Of a stretch of DNA of 15,261 bases, positions 6,679 to 13,720 are shown one piece after another. The position numbers were made by a program, and so were the translations under genes. The notes under the pieces were generated by a model. The model made no database searches and was not told the origin of the DNA. It saw nothing but the letters and a program-made list of their open reading frames with translations. The stretch is from Lachnospiraceae bacterium UBA3711 (GTDB lineage: Bacteria; Bacillota; Clostridia; Lachnospirales; Lachnospiraceae): assembly GCA_002371345.1 (NCBI GenBank), contig DFHY01000086.1, positions 1 through 15,261 of the forward strand. Reading direction: 5' to 3'. Within the stretch, counting starts at the first letter, position 1, and each line of letters opens with the position of its first letter.

Positions 6679-7377
6679 ATGCAGAATATGAAAACGATCG
6701 CAAGGATCAGAACCGATTTCCCTGAAAAGTTCGGGATACCAAGACAGAGCGGCGTCATAGACCAGCTGAAAGCCCAGATCATTTTTGAGAAGGAGTACCG
6801 AGATCCGAATTGTGTGCTTGGCCTGGAAGAGTTCTCTCATATCTGGGTACTGTGGGTATTCTCCGGGAATCTGAAGGCGGGATGGTCGCCTACAGTGATT
6901 CCTCCAAGGCTGGGCGGCAAGATACACAAGGGTGTGTTCGCGACAAGGTCACCGTTCAGACCAAACCCTGTGGGGATGTCGTGTGTCAGGCTTGAGTCTG
7001 TTGAGTACACGAAAAAGTATGGCCCGGTTCTTCACGTCAGGGGAGCTGACCTGAGAGATAATACTCCTATTATCGATATCAAACCGTATATCCGCTATAC
7101 GGACTCTCATCCTGACGCGGTGAGCGGTTTCGCCGATAAGGTGAAGGACTATCGTCTTGAAGTCGTATTTCCCGACGCGCTTTTGAAAAAGCTTCCGGAA
7201 GATAAACGCGATGCGGCGGAAGCCATACTCAGCGAGGATCCGAGACCAGCCTACCAGAATGATCCGGACAGGCGGTACGGAACAGCGTTTGCCGGATGGG
7301 ACATCAGGTATCATGTGAAGGACGAAGTGCTGACAGTATGCGAGGTTGTTCCATATAGTCCCATAAAGAAGCCTTAG
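6679..7377 (+). CDS. trmO: tRNA (N6-threonylcarbamoyladenosine(37)-N6)-methyltransferase TrmO
   Basis: The 232-residue protein belongs to the TrmO/TsaA (YaeB) family, which uses S-adenosylmethionine to methylate t6A at position 37 of certain ANN-decoding tRNAs. The family signature is clear: ATRSPFRPNPVGMS at about 94-107, with LEEFSHIWVLWVF before it and NTPIIDIKPYI after it. The C-terminal domain ends with YHVKDEVLTVCEVVPY. Length is as expected. The start is ATG 6679 with CGAGGA (6669-6674) only 4 nt upstream; ATG 6688 is a possible alternative and would give a protein three residues shorter. It has its own strong promoter (6532-6560). No convincing terminator follows, so read-through into the LRR-VWA-AAA module is possible. 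Confidence 0.93.
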   Translation: MQNMKTIARIRTDFPEKFGIPRQSGVIDQLKAQIIFEKEYRDPNCVLGLEEFSHIWVLWVFSGNLKAGWSPTVIPPRLGGKIHKGVFATRSPFRPNPVGMSCVRLESVEYTKKYGPVLHVRGADLRDNTPIIDIKPYIRYTDSHPDAVSGFADKVKDYRLEVVFPDALLKKLPEDKRDAAEAILSEDPRPAYQNDPDRRYGTAFAGWDIRYHVKDEVLTVCEVVPYSPIKKP

Positions 7378-7416
7378 AGCTGGTCATGAGGAACAGCCGG
7401 TCAGACACTGGCGGGC

Positions 7417-7445
7417 TTGTGTGTCAGATATATGGACGATAAAAC
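7417..7445 (+). promoter_or_regulatory. Weak candidate promoter for the LRR-VWA-AAA module
   Basis: TTGTGT (7417-7422), a 17-nt spacer and TAAAAC (7440-7445). This is the best match in the 165-nt gap between trmO and the LRR gene, but neither box is close to consensus. Confidence 0.25.
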
Positions 7446-7542
7446 ACATCTTAATGGATGAGCCAATTTCTCACTGCTTAGTACGGTCCGGCTTCTGCGG
7501 ATGTCAGGCTTTTGTCAGGATATCTTTTTGGGTGGTAAACAG

Positions 7543-8568
7543 ATGCAGTACGCGGCATACACAATACAGAACAACAGAATAGTTCTATGCCGGCTATATG
7601 GAATGGGGGAAGCCGTATTTATTCCGGGAATGATTGAAGGCAGGCCGGTCGAGGTTCTTGCCGATCATCTGCTTGCCTCGGAGATGACGGCTATGTATCC
7701 CTCCGGCGGGATGCGTCTGGCATGCCTTGAAGGGGATGACTGGAACCTTGCCGATACAGGGGAGCAGGGACTGTCTCTTAATGAACTTGAAAAGGATGCC
7801 GTGAAGGGCTCAGCTGTCAGGAGTGTCCGCATACCTGAGGGCGTAAGGCAGATCGGCAACTATGCGTTCTACGGTCTGTATGAACTCAGAGAGGTGAGCT
7901 TTCCGTCTACCATAAGGCAGATCGGATGGGGGATGTTCAACGGCTGCAGAAAGGTGGGAAGGCTGGAGTTCCATATTGGTGATGAGTGCACGGCAACGAC
8001 TCCGCCGATTCTGCAGGAGGTCCTGGATTCTGTGCCAAATGAGACAGAGGTGATTGTAAACAGGGGAAACGCACAGGCTTATCGCCTGAGGTTTCCGCAG
8101 TATTATGAAGAGGGAAAGGAAAATACGCCCGCAAGGATCATCGAGATCATATATCACGGTACCGGGCGCCAGTACCGGAACTGCTTTCTGCACAGAGAGC
8201 TGCAGTTTGATATGTATGACGAGCTCTTTCCGCTTGCCGCGGCGCAGGAGGATCCTGTCACGAATGTCCACCTGATCATAGACCGCCTGACCAGCGGTCC
8301 GGCTCCTAAGGAGGATGCGCTTGCCAGATATATTGATTATCTGCGTCTTGAATATGCCGTCATGATTGATGAGATCATCAAAGACAGAGAATGTGATCCG
8401 GTTCCGGTACTGACAGTACTGAACAATCTGGATTATTTCACATCGATGATCGTAGATTCATCAATTCAAATCGCGTCCGGAGCAGGCTGCCCGCAGGCCG
8501 TAAGCTTCCTGATGGAACTTCGAGGCAGAAGCATGTCACATATAAGGAAAAGCCGTTATGAACTGTAG
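7543..8568 (+). CDS. BspA-type leucine-rich-repeat protein of the VWA/MoxR module
   Basis: The 341-residue protein has no signal peptide, so it should be cytosolic, unlike many BspA-type surface proteins. Residues 91-145 hold about two LRR_5-type repeats (SVRIPEGVRQIGNYAFYG, then EVSFPSTIRQIGWGMFNGC). The N-terminal part (1-50) has a strand-rich opening (YAAYTIQNNRIVLCRLYG). The C-terminal 190 residues are likely mostly helical (YIDYLRLEYAVMIDEIIKD) with no motif I recognise. ATG 7543 is chosen because GGGTGG (7530-7535) lies 7 nt before it; the upstream in-frame ATG at 7501 has no ribosome site. It is the first gene of a unit with a VWA/DUF2201 protein and a MoxR-like ATPase. The repeats could serve as an adaptor or client-recognition surface; that role is inferred. 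Confidence 0.8.
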   Translation: MQYAAYTIQNNRIVLCRLYGMGEAVFIPGMIEGRPVEVLADHLLASEMTAMYPSGGMRLACLEGDDWNLADTGEQGLSLNELEKDAVKGSAVRSVRIPEGVRQIGNYAFYGLYELREVSFPSTIRQIGWGMFNGCRKVGRLEFHIGDECTATTPPILQEVLDSVPNETEVIVNRGNAQAYRLRFPQYYEEGKENTPARIIEIIYHGTGRQYRNCFLHRELQFDMYDELFPLAAAQEDPVTNVHLIIDRLTSGPAPKEDALARYIDYLRLEYAVMIDEIIKDRECDPVPVLTVLNNLDYFTSMIVDSSIQIASGAGCPQAVSFLMELRGRSMSHIRKSRYEL

Positions 8569-8583
8569 AAGATGATTCGTCAC

Positions 8584-8666
8584 GCGGCGGCATGCCTGGT
8601 TAATCTTGCAGGCGGCGGCATGCCTGGTTAATCTTGCAGGCGGCGGCAAGCCGGTTAATTCGTCAG
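8584..8666 (+). repeat. Tandem direct repeat, 28-bp unit, about three copies
   Basis: Units are 8584-8611 and 8612-8639 (identical) and 8640-8666 (diverged and one base shorter). Each begins GCGGCGGCA and continues through CCTGGTTAATCTTGCAG or a variant. There are no spacers, so it is a simple tandem repeat, starting 15 nt after the stop of the LRR gene. Confidence 0.9.
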
Positions 8667-8705
8667 GCAGTGATATATCAGATATTGAATGATGTAAAGG
8701 TCAAA

Positions 8706-8900
8706 AGCCCTGAAGCCGAGGCAAACTTGTTTGCCAGAGGCGAAAGGGGTGTTGACCCACCGGACACGGAGCACGTAGTAATTTGCTTTAGCAAATTACG
8801 AGAGTGCGGAGTGGCCGAGGAGCGCGAGAGTTGCGAAGCAACGAAGCGATCCGTACATCATGGTTGGGGGAAAAAGGTACTTTTGACCCCAACATCATTG
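8706..8900. repeat. Hairpin-rich non-coding segment, interspersed-element-like
   Basis: Four compact hairpins occur in under 200 nt: GGCAAAC/GTTTGCC (8720-8726 with 8729-8735), GTAATTTGC/GCAAATTAC (8778-8786 with 8791-8799, TTTA loop), GTTGC/GCAAC (8830-8834 with 8838-8842) and GTTGGGG/CCCCAAC (8863-8869 with 8887-8893, with a further AAAAG/CTTTT stem inside). The last is flanked by ACATCAT direct repeats (8855-8861 and 8892-8898). The frame of the VWA gene is open across it but the implied peptide is low quality. It separates two genes of one module by an unusually long 344 nt and may be an inserted repeat element or a structured regulatory leader. Confidence 0.5.
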
Positions 8901-8912
8901 AATGGGATTCAG

Positions 8913-10286
8913 ATGAGCAGACAGGAAAGAATAACGGAAGGGCTGACGAAGGTATCCATGCAGATCCTCAATGACAGCCGGGCAGAACTCTATATGGATC
9001 AGCACTATCTGGCTCTTGCCCTCGGATCGCTTCGATATGCTGTAAACACTGAACTTCCGGGGATAGGAACGGACGGGGAGTGCCTTGCGGCGCATCCGAA
9101 GGTGCTTGCCGATATGTATGAGGAAGACCGGAGACTGGTCAACAGAATATATCTGCATCAGGTTTATCACTGCCTGTTCCGGCATATTTTCAAACGTATA
9201 CGTCCTGACAGTGAGCTGTGGATGCTGGCCTGCGACATGGCCGTTGAGTTTCTGATCGATTCTCAGAATCTCAGATCCACAAGACATGCCGCCAGCGGCC
9301 TGAGAGAGAGGTGGAGAGATGAACTGAAGCTTCACGTACGGATATTGAACGCAGAGAACATATATGCCGCCCTCGAAAAGATCGGTCCTGATCCCGGCAC
9401 AAGAGAGCGGCTTGGGCAGGAATTCTCTCCGGATGATCACAGCCTCTGGCCTGCGTGGAAGACAGATGAAAAAGATCCAAGAATGCAGCCGAAGAGTCTG
9501 ATGCTTCGAAAAAAGTGGGAGGATCTGTCATCGGGAATGCAGACTCAGATGGAATCATTTTCCACTGAGGCTTCTTCAGGCGGCCGGGAGCTCATGAGAG
9601 AGACTGAGGTCGAGAACCGTGAGAGGATGGATTACCGGTCATTTCTTCGAAAGTTCGCGGTAATGCGTGAGGAAATGCATCTGGACATGGACAATTATGA
9701 CAGCATACTCTATTCTCTGGGGCTTGAAATGTATGGCAATATGCCATTGATCGAACCGGTTGAGACACGTGAGGTCAGAAGGATCGATGAGTTCGTGGTG
9801 GTGATCGACACTTCGATGTCTGTATCAGGAAAGCTGGTAAGAAGCTTTCTGGAACAGACGTACAGCGTGCTGAGTGAGTCTGAGAGCTTCACGAGGAAGG
9901 TGAATATCCGGATACTGCAGTGTGACGAGCAGGTGCTGAGTGACCGGAAAATAGAGTCAGGCAGAGATCTTGAGGAGTATATGAAGCACTTCCGGCTCAT
10001 TGGAGAAGGAGGAACTGATTTTCGCCCTGCGTTTGAATACGTCGGGAAGCTTATCGGGGAAAAACAGTTTATATCTCTGAGAGGACTGCTGTACTTCACT
10101 GACGGAAAAGGCATTTATCCGTCCAGGAAGCCGCCATATGAGACGGCTTTCATATTCTGCGGAGAGGATTACGATGACAGTGCCTGCCCGGGATGGGCGA
10201 TCAGGCTGATTCTTCCCGCGTGGCAGCTTGACGACAGCAGGAGGCTTGAGGACGAGAGGTTTGTATGGCCGGAGAACCAGAAGTAG
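8913..10286 (+). CDS. VWA-like protein with DUF2201 N-terminal metallopeptidase-like domain
   Basis: From ATG 8913 the protein has 457 residues; the family-like sequence starts at MSRQERITEGLTKVS. The N-terminal part (about 1-200) matches the DUF2201_N putative metallopeptidase layout, but the zinc motif reads HQVYH (82-86), with Gln in place of the catalytic Glu of HExxH, so peptidase activity is doubtful. A charged linker (200-245) leads to the VWA-like domain (about 290-440) with a MIDAS: DTSMS at 299-303, T368 in GGTDF and D397 in FTDG. The frame extends upstream to a TTG at 8634, but those 93 residues cross hairpin repeats and are rejected. The ribosome site before 8913 is weak (AATGGGA). 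Partners are the LRR protein upstream and the MoxR-like ATPase downstream. The protein should be cytosolic. Confidence 0.85.
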   Translation: MSRQERITEGLTKVSMQILNDSRAELYMDQHYLALALGSLRYAVNTELPGIGTDGECLAAHPKVLADMYEEDRRLVNRIYLHQVYHCLFRHIFKRIRPDSELWMLACDMAVEFLIDSQNLRSTRHAASGLRERWRDELKLHVRILNAENIYAALEKIGPDPGTRERLGQEFSPDDHSLWPAWKTDEKDPRMQPKSLMLRKKWEDLSSGMQTQMESFSTEASSGGRELMRETEVENRERMDYRSFLRKFAVMREEMHLDMDNYDSILYSLGLEMYGNMPLIEPVETREVRRIDEFVVVIDTSMSVSGKLVRSFLEQTYSVLSESESFTRKVNIRILQCDEQVLSDRKIESGRDLEEYMKHFRLIGEGGTDFRPAFEYVGKLIGEKQFISLRGLLYFTDGKGIYPSRKPPYETAFIFCGEDYDDSACPGWAIRLILPAWQLDDSRRLEDERFVWPENQK

Positions 10287-10335
10287 GCAGGATCACGGAC
10301 AGCCGGAGAACCAGAAGTAGGCGTGATCACGGAAA
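10268..10335 (+). repeat. 34-bp tandem duplication covering the stop of the VWA gene
   Basis: Unit 1 (10268-10301) holds the last codons and the TAG stop of the VWA gene; unit 2 (10302-10335) repeats it with three base changes. Both begin GCCGGAGAACCAGAAGTAGG and contain GATCACGGA. A third start (GCCGG at 10336) follows. It reads as a recent slippage duplication of the gene end. Confidence 0.9.
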
Positions 10336-10343
10336 GCCGGCAT

Positions 10344-10424
10344 ATGAGTAAGAAGGGACCAGAGAAGGCGGTATCTCTGACAGGCAAGACGGGGACAAAC
10401 AGTATCAGAGGAACAGCAGAATGA
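10344..10424 (+). CDS. Possible 26-residue leader peptide overlapping the AAA+ gene
   Basis: ATG 10344 opens a 26-codon frame whose TGA overlaps the ATG of the AAA+ gene (ATGA at 10421-10424), the usual geometry of translational coupling. A GGAAAG element lies about 7 nt upstream. The peptide (MSKKGPEKAVSLTGKT, then TNSIRGTAE) has no recognised motif. The AAA+ gene has its own ribosome site, so the short frame may be chance. Confidence 0.25.
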   Translation: MSKKGPEKAVSLTGKTGTNSIRGTAE

Positions 10425-11959
10425 ATATCCTTAGAGCTAAACAGGAAATAATTGATACAATCGACGCGTATCTTGAGAAGGATGAATACGGACAGTACAG
10501 GATTCCGGAGATTCGTCAGAGGCCGGTGCTTCTTATGGGGCCTCCCGGAATCGGCAAGACCCAGATCATGGAGCAGATTGCGAGGGAGCGTGATATTGCT
10601 CTTGTTGCTTATACAATCACTCATCATACCCGCCAGAGTGCAGTAGGGCTTCCGTTTATATCCAAGAAACACTATGGCGGCAGGGAAGTCAGTGTCACCG
10701 AATACACTATGAGCGAGATCCTTGCGTCAGTGTATGACCGCATGGAGGAGTCAGGGAAGAAAGAGGGGATCCTGTTCATTGACGAGATCAACTGCGTTTC
10801 GGAGACTCTTGCGCCGACGATGCTTCAGTTCCTTCAGTACAAGACATTCGGAAACCGTAAGATCCCGGAGGGGTGGATTATCGTTGCCGCCGGCAATCCT
10901 CCGGAGTATAACCGGTCAGTCAGGGAATTTGATGTAGTCACGCTCGACCGCATGAAGGTGATGGAGATCGAACCGGATCTGGAGGTCTGGAAGAAATATG
11001 CATACAACTGCGGCATTCATCCGGCTGTTATCGGATATATCGACGCGCATCGGAATAATTTTTTCAGATGTGAGGCCTCGGTTGACGGGAAGCATTTTGT
11101 GACGGCACGGGGATGGGAGGACCTGTCAGAGATGGTTCACGCCTACGAGAGGCTTGGAAAGAGGATGGATGCGGAGGTCACAGGACAGTATCTGCAGTAT
11201 CCATCCATAGCAAGGGACTTTGCCAATTATCTTGAGCTGTACTTCCGGTACCGCAGGGACTATGGCGTGGACAGCATTCTTGCCGGAGATGTATCGGAGA
11301 ATATCAGAAACCGCCTTCGCTATGCCCCGTTTGATGAGAGGCTTCAGATCATCAGCCTTCTGCTGTCAGCTCTTGGCGCAAGGTTCATATCCGTAAGGCA
11401 GACAGACAGCTGTGTGATGTATCTGCATGAGTTTCTTATAGCATACAGGCAGTCGGACAGAGTGGATACGGAAAGCTTCGGAAACCTCCTGTCGGAAAAG
11501 AAAGATGAGTTCAGGCTGAGGGTACAGGCCGGCCAGAATGAGAAGCAGCTTCAGAAAGAATACGGCCAGGTGCTGCGCCTGCTCGATGAATGGCTTGTTG
11601 AGATAAAGAGCACGTCGGCAGAGCCGTGGGATTGTGTCAGTACCATGTTCTCAGAGATAAGAGAGAATCTGGAAAATGCGATCAGTACAGCCGGAGCCCT
11701 ACTTGAGCATGCGTTCGACTTCATGGAAATGATATTCGGTGAAAGCCAGGAGATGGTTATATTCATTACGGAGCTGTCGGTCAATCCGCATGCCATGTGG
11801 TTTCTTGGTGAATATGAATGCCCCAGATACTACAGGTACAATAAATCACTGCTGTTTGAGGACCGTGAGAAGCAGATCCGCGGGAAACTCGGCGACATCA
11901 GGGAGATGATGGTTCAGGGAGCATCATCCATGCCAGGAGAAGACATATCTGCGGAGTGA
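10421..11959 (+). CDS. MoxR-like AAA+ ATPase with long C-terminal extension
   Basis: The protein has 512 residues. The AAA+ core occupies about 1-290: Walker A GPPGIGKT (40-47), Walker B ILFIDEIN (117-124), sensor 1 N159 in AAGNPPEYN and a conserved LDRMK (175-179) likely to contain the inter-subunit arginine. Such MoxR-type ATPases form rings that remodel or activate client proteins, commonly with a VWA partner encoded beside them, as here. Residues from about 290 to 512 exceed the usual 300-350 residue family size; they look mainly helical and match nothing I recognise. CAGAGGA (10406-10412) lies 8 nt before ATG 10421. The gap to the VWA gene is 134 nt and includes the 34-bp duplication. 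A weak terminator follows. The cytosolic location is inferred from the absence of membrane segments. Confidence 0.9.
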   Translation: MNILRAKQEIIDTIDAYLEKDEYGQYRIPEIRQRPVLLMGPPGIGKTQIMEQIARERDIALVAYTITHHTRQSAVGLPFISKKHYGGREVSVTEYTMSEILASVYDRMEESGKKEGILFIDEINCVSETLAPTMLQFLQYKTFGNRKIPEGWIIVAAGNPPEYNRSVREFDVVTLDRMKVMEIEPDLEVWKKYAYNCGIHPAVIGYIDAHRNNFFRCEASVDGKHFVTARGWEDLSEMVHAYERLGKRMDAEVTGQYLQYPSIARDFANYLELYFRYRRDYGVDSILAGDVSENIRNRLRYAPFDERLQIISLLLSALGARFISVRQTDSCVMYLHEFLIAYRQSDRVDTESFGNLLSEKKDEFRLRVQAGQNEKQLQKEYGQVLRLLDEWLVEIKSTSAEPWDCVSTMFSEIRENLENAISTAGALLEHAFDFMEMIFGESQEMVIFITELSVNPHAMWFLGEYECPRYYRYNKSLLFEDREKQIRGKLGDIREMMVQGASSMPGEDISAE

Positions 11960-11966
11960 AATGGAT

Positions 11967-11998
11967 GCCCCGGCTTTTAAAGTCCTGCCGGAGCTTTT
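11967..11998 (+). terminator. Weak candidate terminator of the LRR-VWA-AAA unit
   Basis: GCCCCGGC (11967-11974) pairs with GCCGGAGC (11987-11994) with one mismatch, followed by only four T. It lies 8 nt past the stop of the AAA+ gene, in the 73-nt gap before the convergent murI. A second dyad nearby (CATGAAG/CTTCATG around 12012-12025) has no T-run on either strand. Confidence 0.45.
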
Positions 11999-12032
11999 GG
12001 GCGGCTGCAGTCATGAAGGCTTCATGCAGTGC

Positions 12033-12809
12033 TTATAGCGAAGCCTGAAGGAGCCTTTCGGACAGTTCAATCTTTTCCGGAAGGCTGTTTTTAAAGGTGA
12101 CTGTCCCAGGATTGCCGCAGCCGTGAAGGAGCCCGTTTTCTGTCAGACGCCTCCTGAGTTCGCGGGCTGTCCCCGGCCCTCCGTCAAAGATCCTGACATG
12201 ATTTCCGGCCAGCTTCCTGACAGCGGGCTCGACAAAAGGGTAGTGTGTACAGCCGAGGACAATAGCGTCTACTGTTCTGCTGCTGAGATATGGAGAGAGC
12301 AGATCCGACAGGCAGGAGATGACCTCCGCATCGTCAGTGCGCCCCTGCTCTACGAACTCCATAAGCCCCGGACAGGCAAGGGGGATCACATCCGCCTTAT
12401 CAGCGTAATGTCCGAGCAGATCGTGAAACTTCTTTTCCCTGACAGTGAGCGGGGTCGCCATCACGATGACTGTCGGATGCGGGCTCATGAGCGCGGCGGG
12501 CTTAAGCGCGGGCTCGATCCCGATCACGGGAATGTCGGTGTAGATACTGCGCAGGTCATTGATGGCGGCACTGGTTGCCGTGTTGCATGCTATCACAAGT
12601 GCCTTGATGCCGGTTTCATAGAGACGGTGGGCGTGAGTGAGTGTCAGCTGTCTGATCTCTTGCAGTGTCTTGGTGCCGTATGGCGCGTTTGCGGAATCAC
12701 CGAAAAACAGGTAATCCTCATACGGCAGCAGCTTAACGGCTTCCCGAAGGACGCTGATCCCTCCGACACCTGAATCAAAGAATGCAATTGGAAGATTTTT
12801 TTTGTCCAT
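12033..12809 (-). CDS. murI: Glutamate racemase
   Basis: The 258-residue protein interconverts L- and D-glutamate in the cytosol, supplying D-glutamate for the peptidoglycan stem peptide. Family motifs are complete: FFDSGVGGISVL near the start with D12, FGDSANAPYG (36-45), the first catalytic cysteine C75 in ACNTATSAA, GIEPALKPA (97-105) and the second catalytic cysteine C187 in LGCTHYPF. Length is typical. ATG 12809 is fixed by homology, but the ribosome site is poor: no AGGAGG-like element lies within 15 nt upstream. It is downstream of yigZ on the same strand after 112 nt, which contain a 12-bp perfect palindrome (12865-12876). Co-transcription with yigZ is possible but not shown. Confidence 0.96.
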   Translation of the reverse strand: MDKKNLPIAFFDSGVGGISVLREAVKLLPYEDYLFFGDSANAPYGTKTLQEIRQLTLTHAHRLYETGIKALVIACNTATSAAINDLRSIYTDIPVIGIEPALKPAALMSPHPTVIVMATPLTVREKKFHDLLGHYADKADVIPLACPGLMEFVEQGRTDDAEVISCLSDLLSPYLSSRTVDAIVLGCTHYPFVEPAVRKLAGNHVRIFDGGPGTARELRRRLTENGLLHGCGNPGTVTFKNSLPEKIELSERLLQASL

Positions 12810-12921
12810 GATTTGTGTGAGCTTTGGATTCCACGTTAAACAATGACAATTTCAGCGCTTACTGATCGGATCCGATTGTCCGGATTAATGAGAGGATCTC
12901 CTGCCTGAAGATGATCGGAAC

Positions 12922-13566
12922 TCAGGACTCGAGCAATACGGGTCCGTTCTCCGTCAGCGCGTACCGTACCGGCTCCTCCAGAGAAAACCCGGCGCTGCCG
13001 TTCGTCTTTTCTGTGACCGCTGCCTTGACGGCATCCAGTGAAGCTGATCCAACCAGTGTCTCTGTCTCAACCATATCAGTGTATATTACATTCGTGACAG
13101 GAAGCGAGCGCTGCTCCAGAAGATAGCGGATCTTTCCGGATTCGTTGTAGCCTGATCGTATACGCAGCCTGAAACCGTCCTGCCTGTCACCGATTACACA
13201 TGATGAGAGGGCGGACTTGACAGCTCCGGAATATGCCCTGACAAGGCCGCCGGTGCCGAGCAGAACGCCTCCGAAGTACCGTGTGACTACAACGCATACA
13301 TCGGTCAGCTCTTCGCCGGACAGGACAGCGAGCATCGGTCTTCCGGCTGTTCCTGCCGGTTCACTGTCATCTGAGCAGCGGCTGAATTCACCTCTTTCAC
13401 CCAGGATCATGGCGCTGCAGTTGTGGCGGGCATCCCAGTATTTCTTCTTAGTGCGCAGAATGAAATCGTCTGCTTCCTCCTGAGTACGGACGCTTTGTAC
13501 GGAAGCAATGAATCTTGACTTCTTTTCTGTGATCTCAGCGCTGGCGCTTTCCAATATGATCTTCAC
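12922..13566 (-). CDS. yigZ: YigZ/IMPACT family protein (UPF0029)
   Basis: The 214-residue protein matches the YigZ/IMPACT family: EITEKKSRFIA near the start, then AGTAGRPMLAVL (71-82) and VVVTRYFGGVLLGTGGLVRA (92-111), the most conserved block. The C-terminal third is the small ferredoxin-like YigZ domain (about 135-200). Its biochemical role in bacteria is not well settled; eukaryotic IMPACT acts in translational control. The start is GTG 13564-13566 with GGAGGAG immediately upstream (only about 2-5 nt away, rather tight). murI follows on the same strand; the class A PBP gene diverges 154 nt away. Confidence 0.92.
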   Translation of the reverse strand: MKIILESASAEITEKKSRFIASVQSVRTQEEADDFILRTKKKYWDARHNCSAMILGERGEFSRCSDDSEPAGTAGRPMLAVLSGEELTDVCVVVTRYFGGVLLGTGGLVRAYSGAVKSALSSCVIGDRQDGFRLRIRSGYNESGKIRYLLEQRSLPVTNVIYTDMVETETLVGSASLDAVKAAVTEKTNGSAGFSLEEPVRYALTENGPVLLES

Positions 13567-13636
13567 ATCTCCTCCGGCGGCGGAACAAAGATTACCAAAA
13601 CTTTAAGGAAATTACTCCGCCGTATTCCATTTTTAC

Positions 13637-13666
13637 AGTTTACAATAATCATTGTTGAGACGTCAA
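13637..13666 (-). promoter_or_regulatory. Candidate promoter for yigZ-murI
   Basis: On the minus strand, TTGACG (13666-13661), an 18-nt spacer and TAAACT (13642-13637). The -35 overlaps a small dyad (GTTGA/TCAAC around 13654-13667). The opposite-strand promoter for the PBP gene was not clear in this 154-nt gap. Confidence 0.35.
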
Positions 13667-13720
13667 CTCAGTCCCGACGTACATCCTGAAGCCAAAGGTA
13701 AAGGATTATAAAAAACGTTC

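Noticed and set aside
7501..7542. Upstream ATG start for the LRR protein
   Set aside because: No ribosome site before 7501, while GGGTGG is well placed before ATG 7543.
8584..8666. CRISPR array from the 28-bp repeats
   Set aside because: The units abut with no spacers; it is a plain tandem repeat.
8634..8912. 93-residue N-terminal extension of the VWA protein from TTG 8634
   Set aside because: It crosses tandem repeats and hairpins, has no ribosome site, and family-like sequence begins at ATG 8913.
12123..12773. 216-residue plus-strand frame opposite murI
   Set aside because: MurI motifs are complete on the minus strand; this frame matches nothing and is a shadow.
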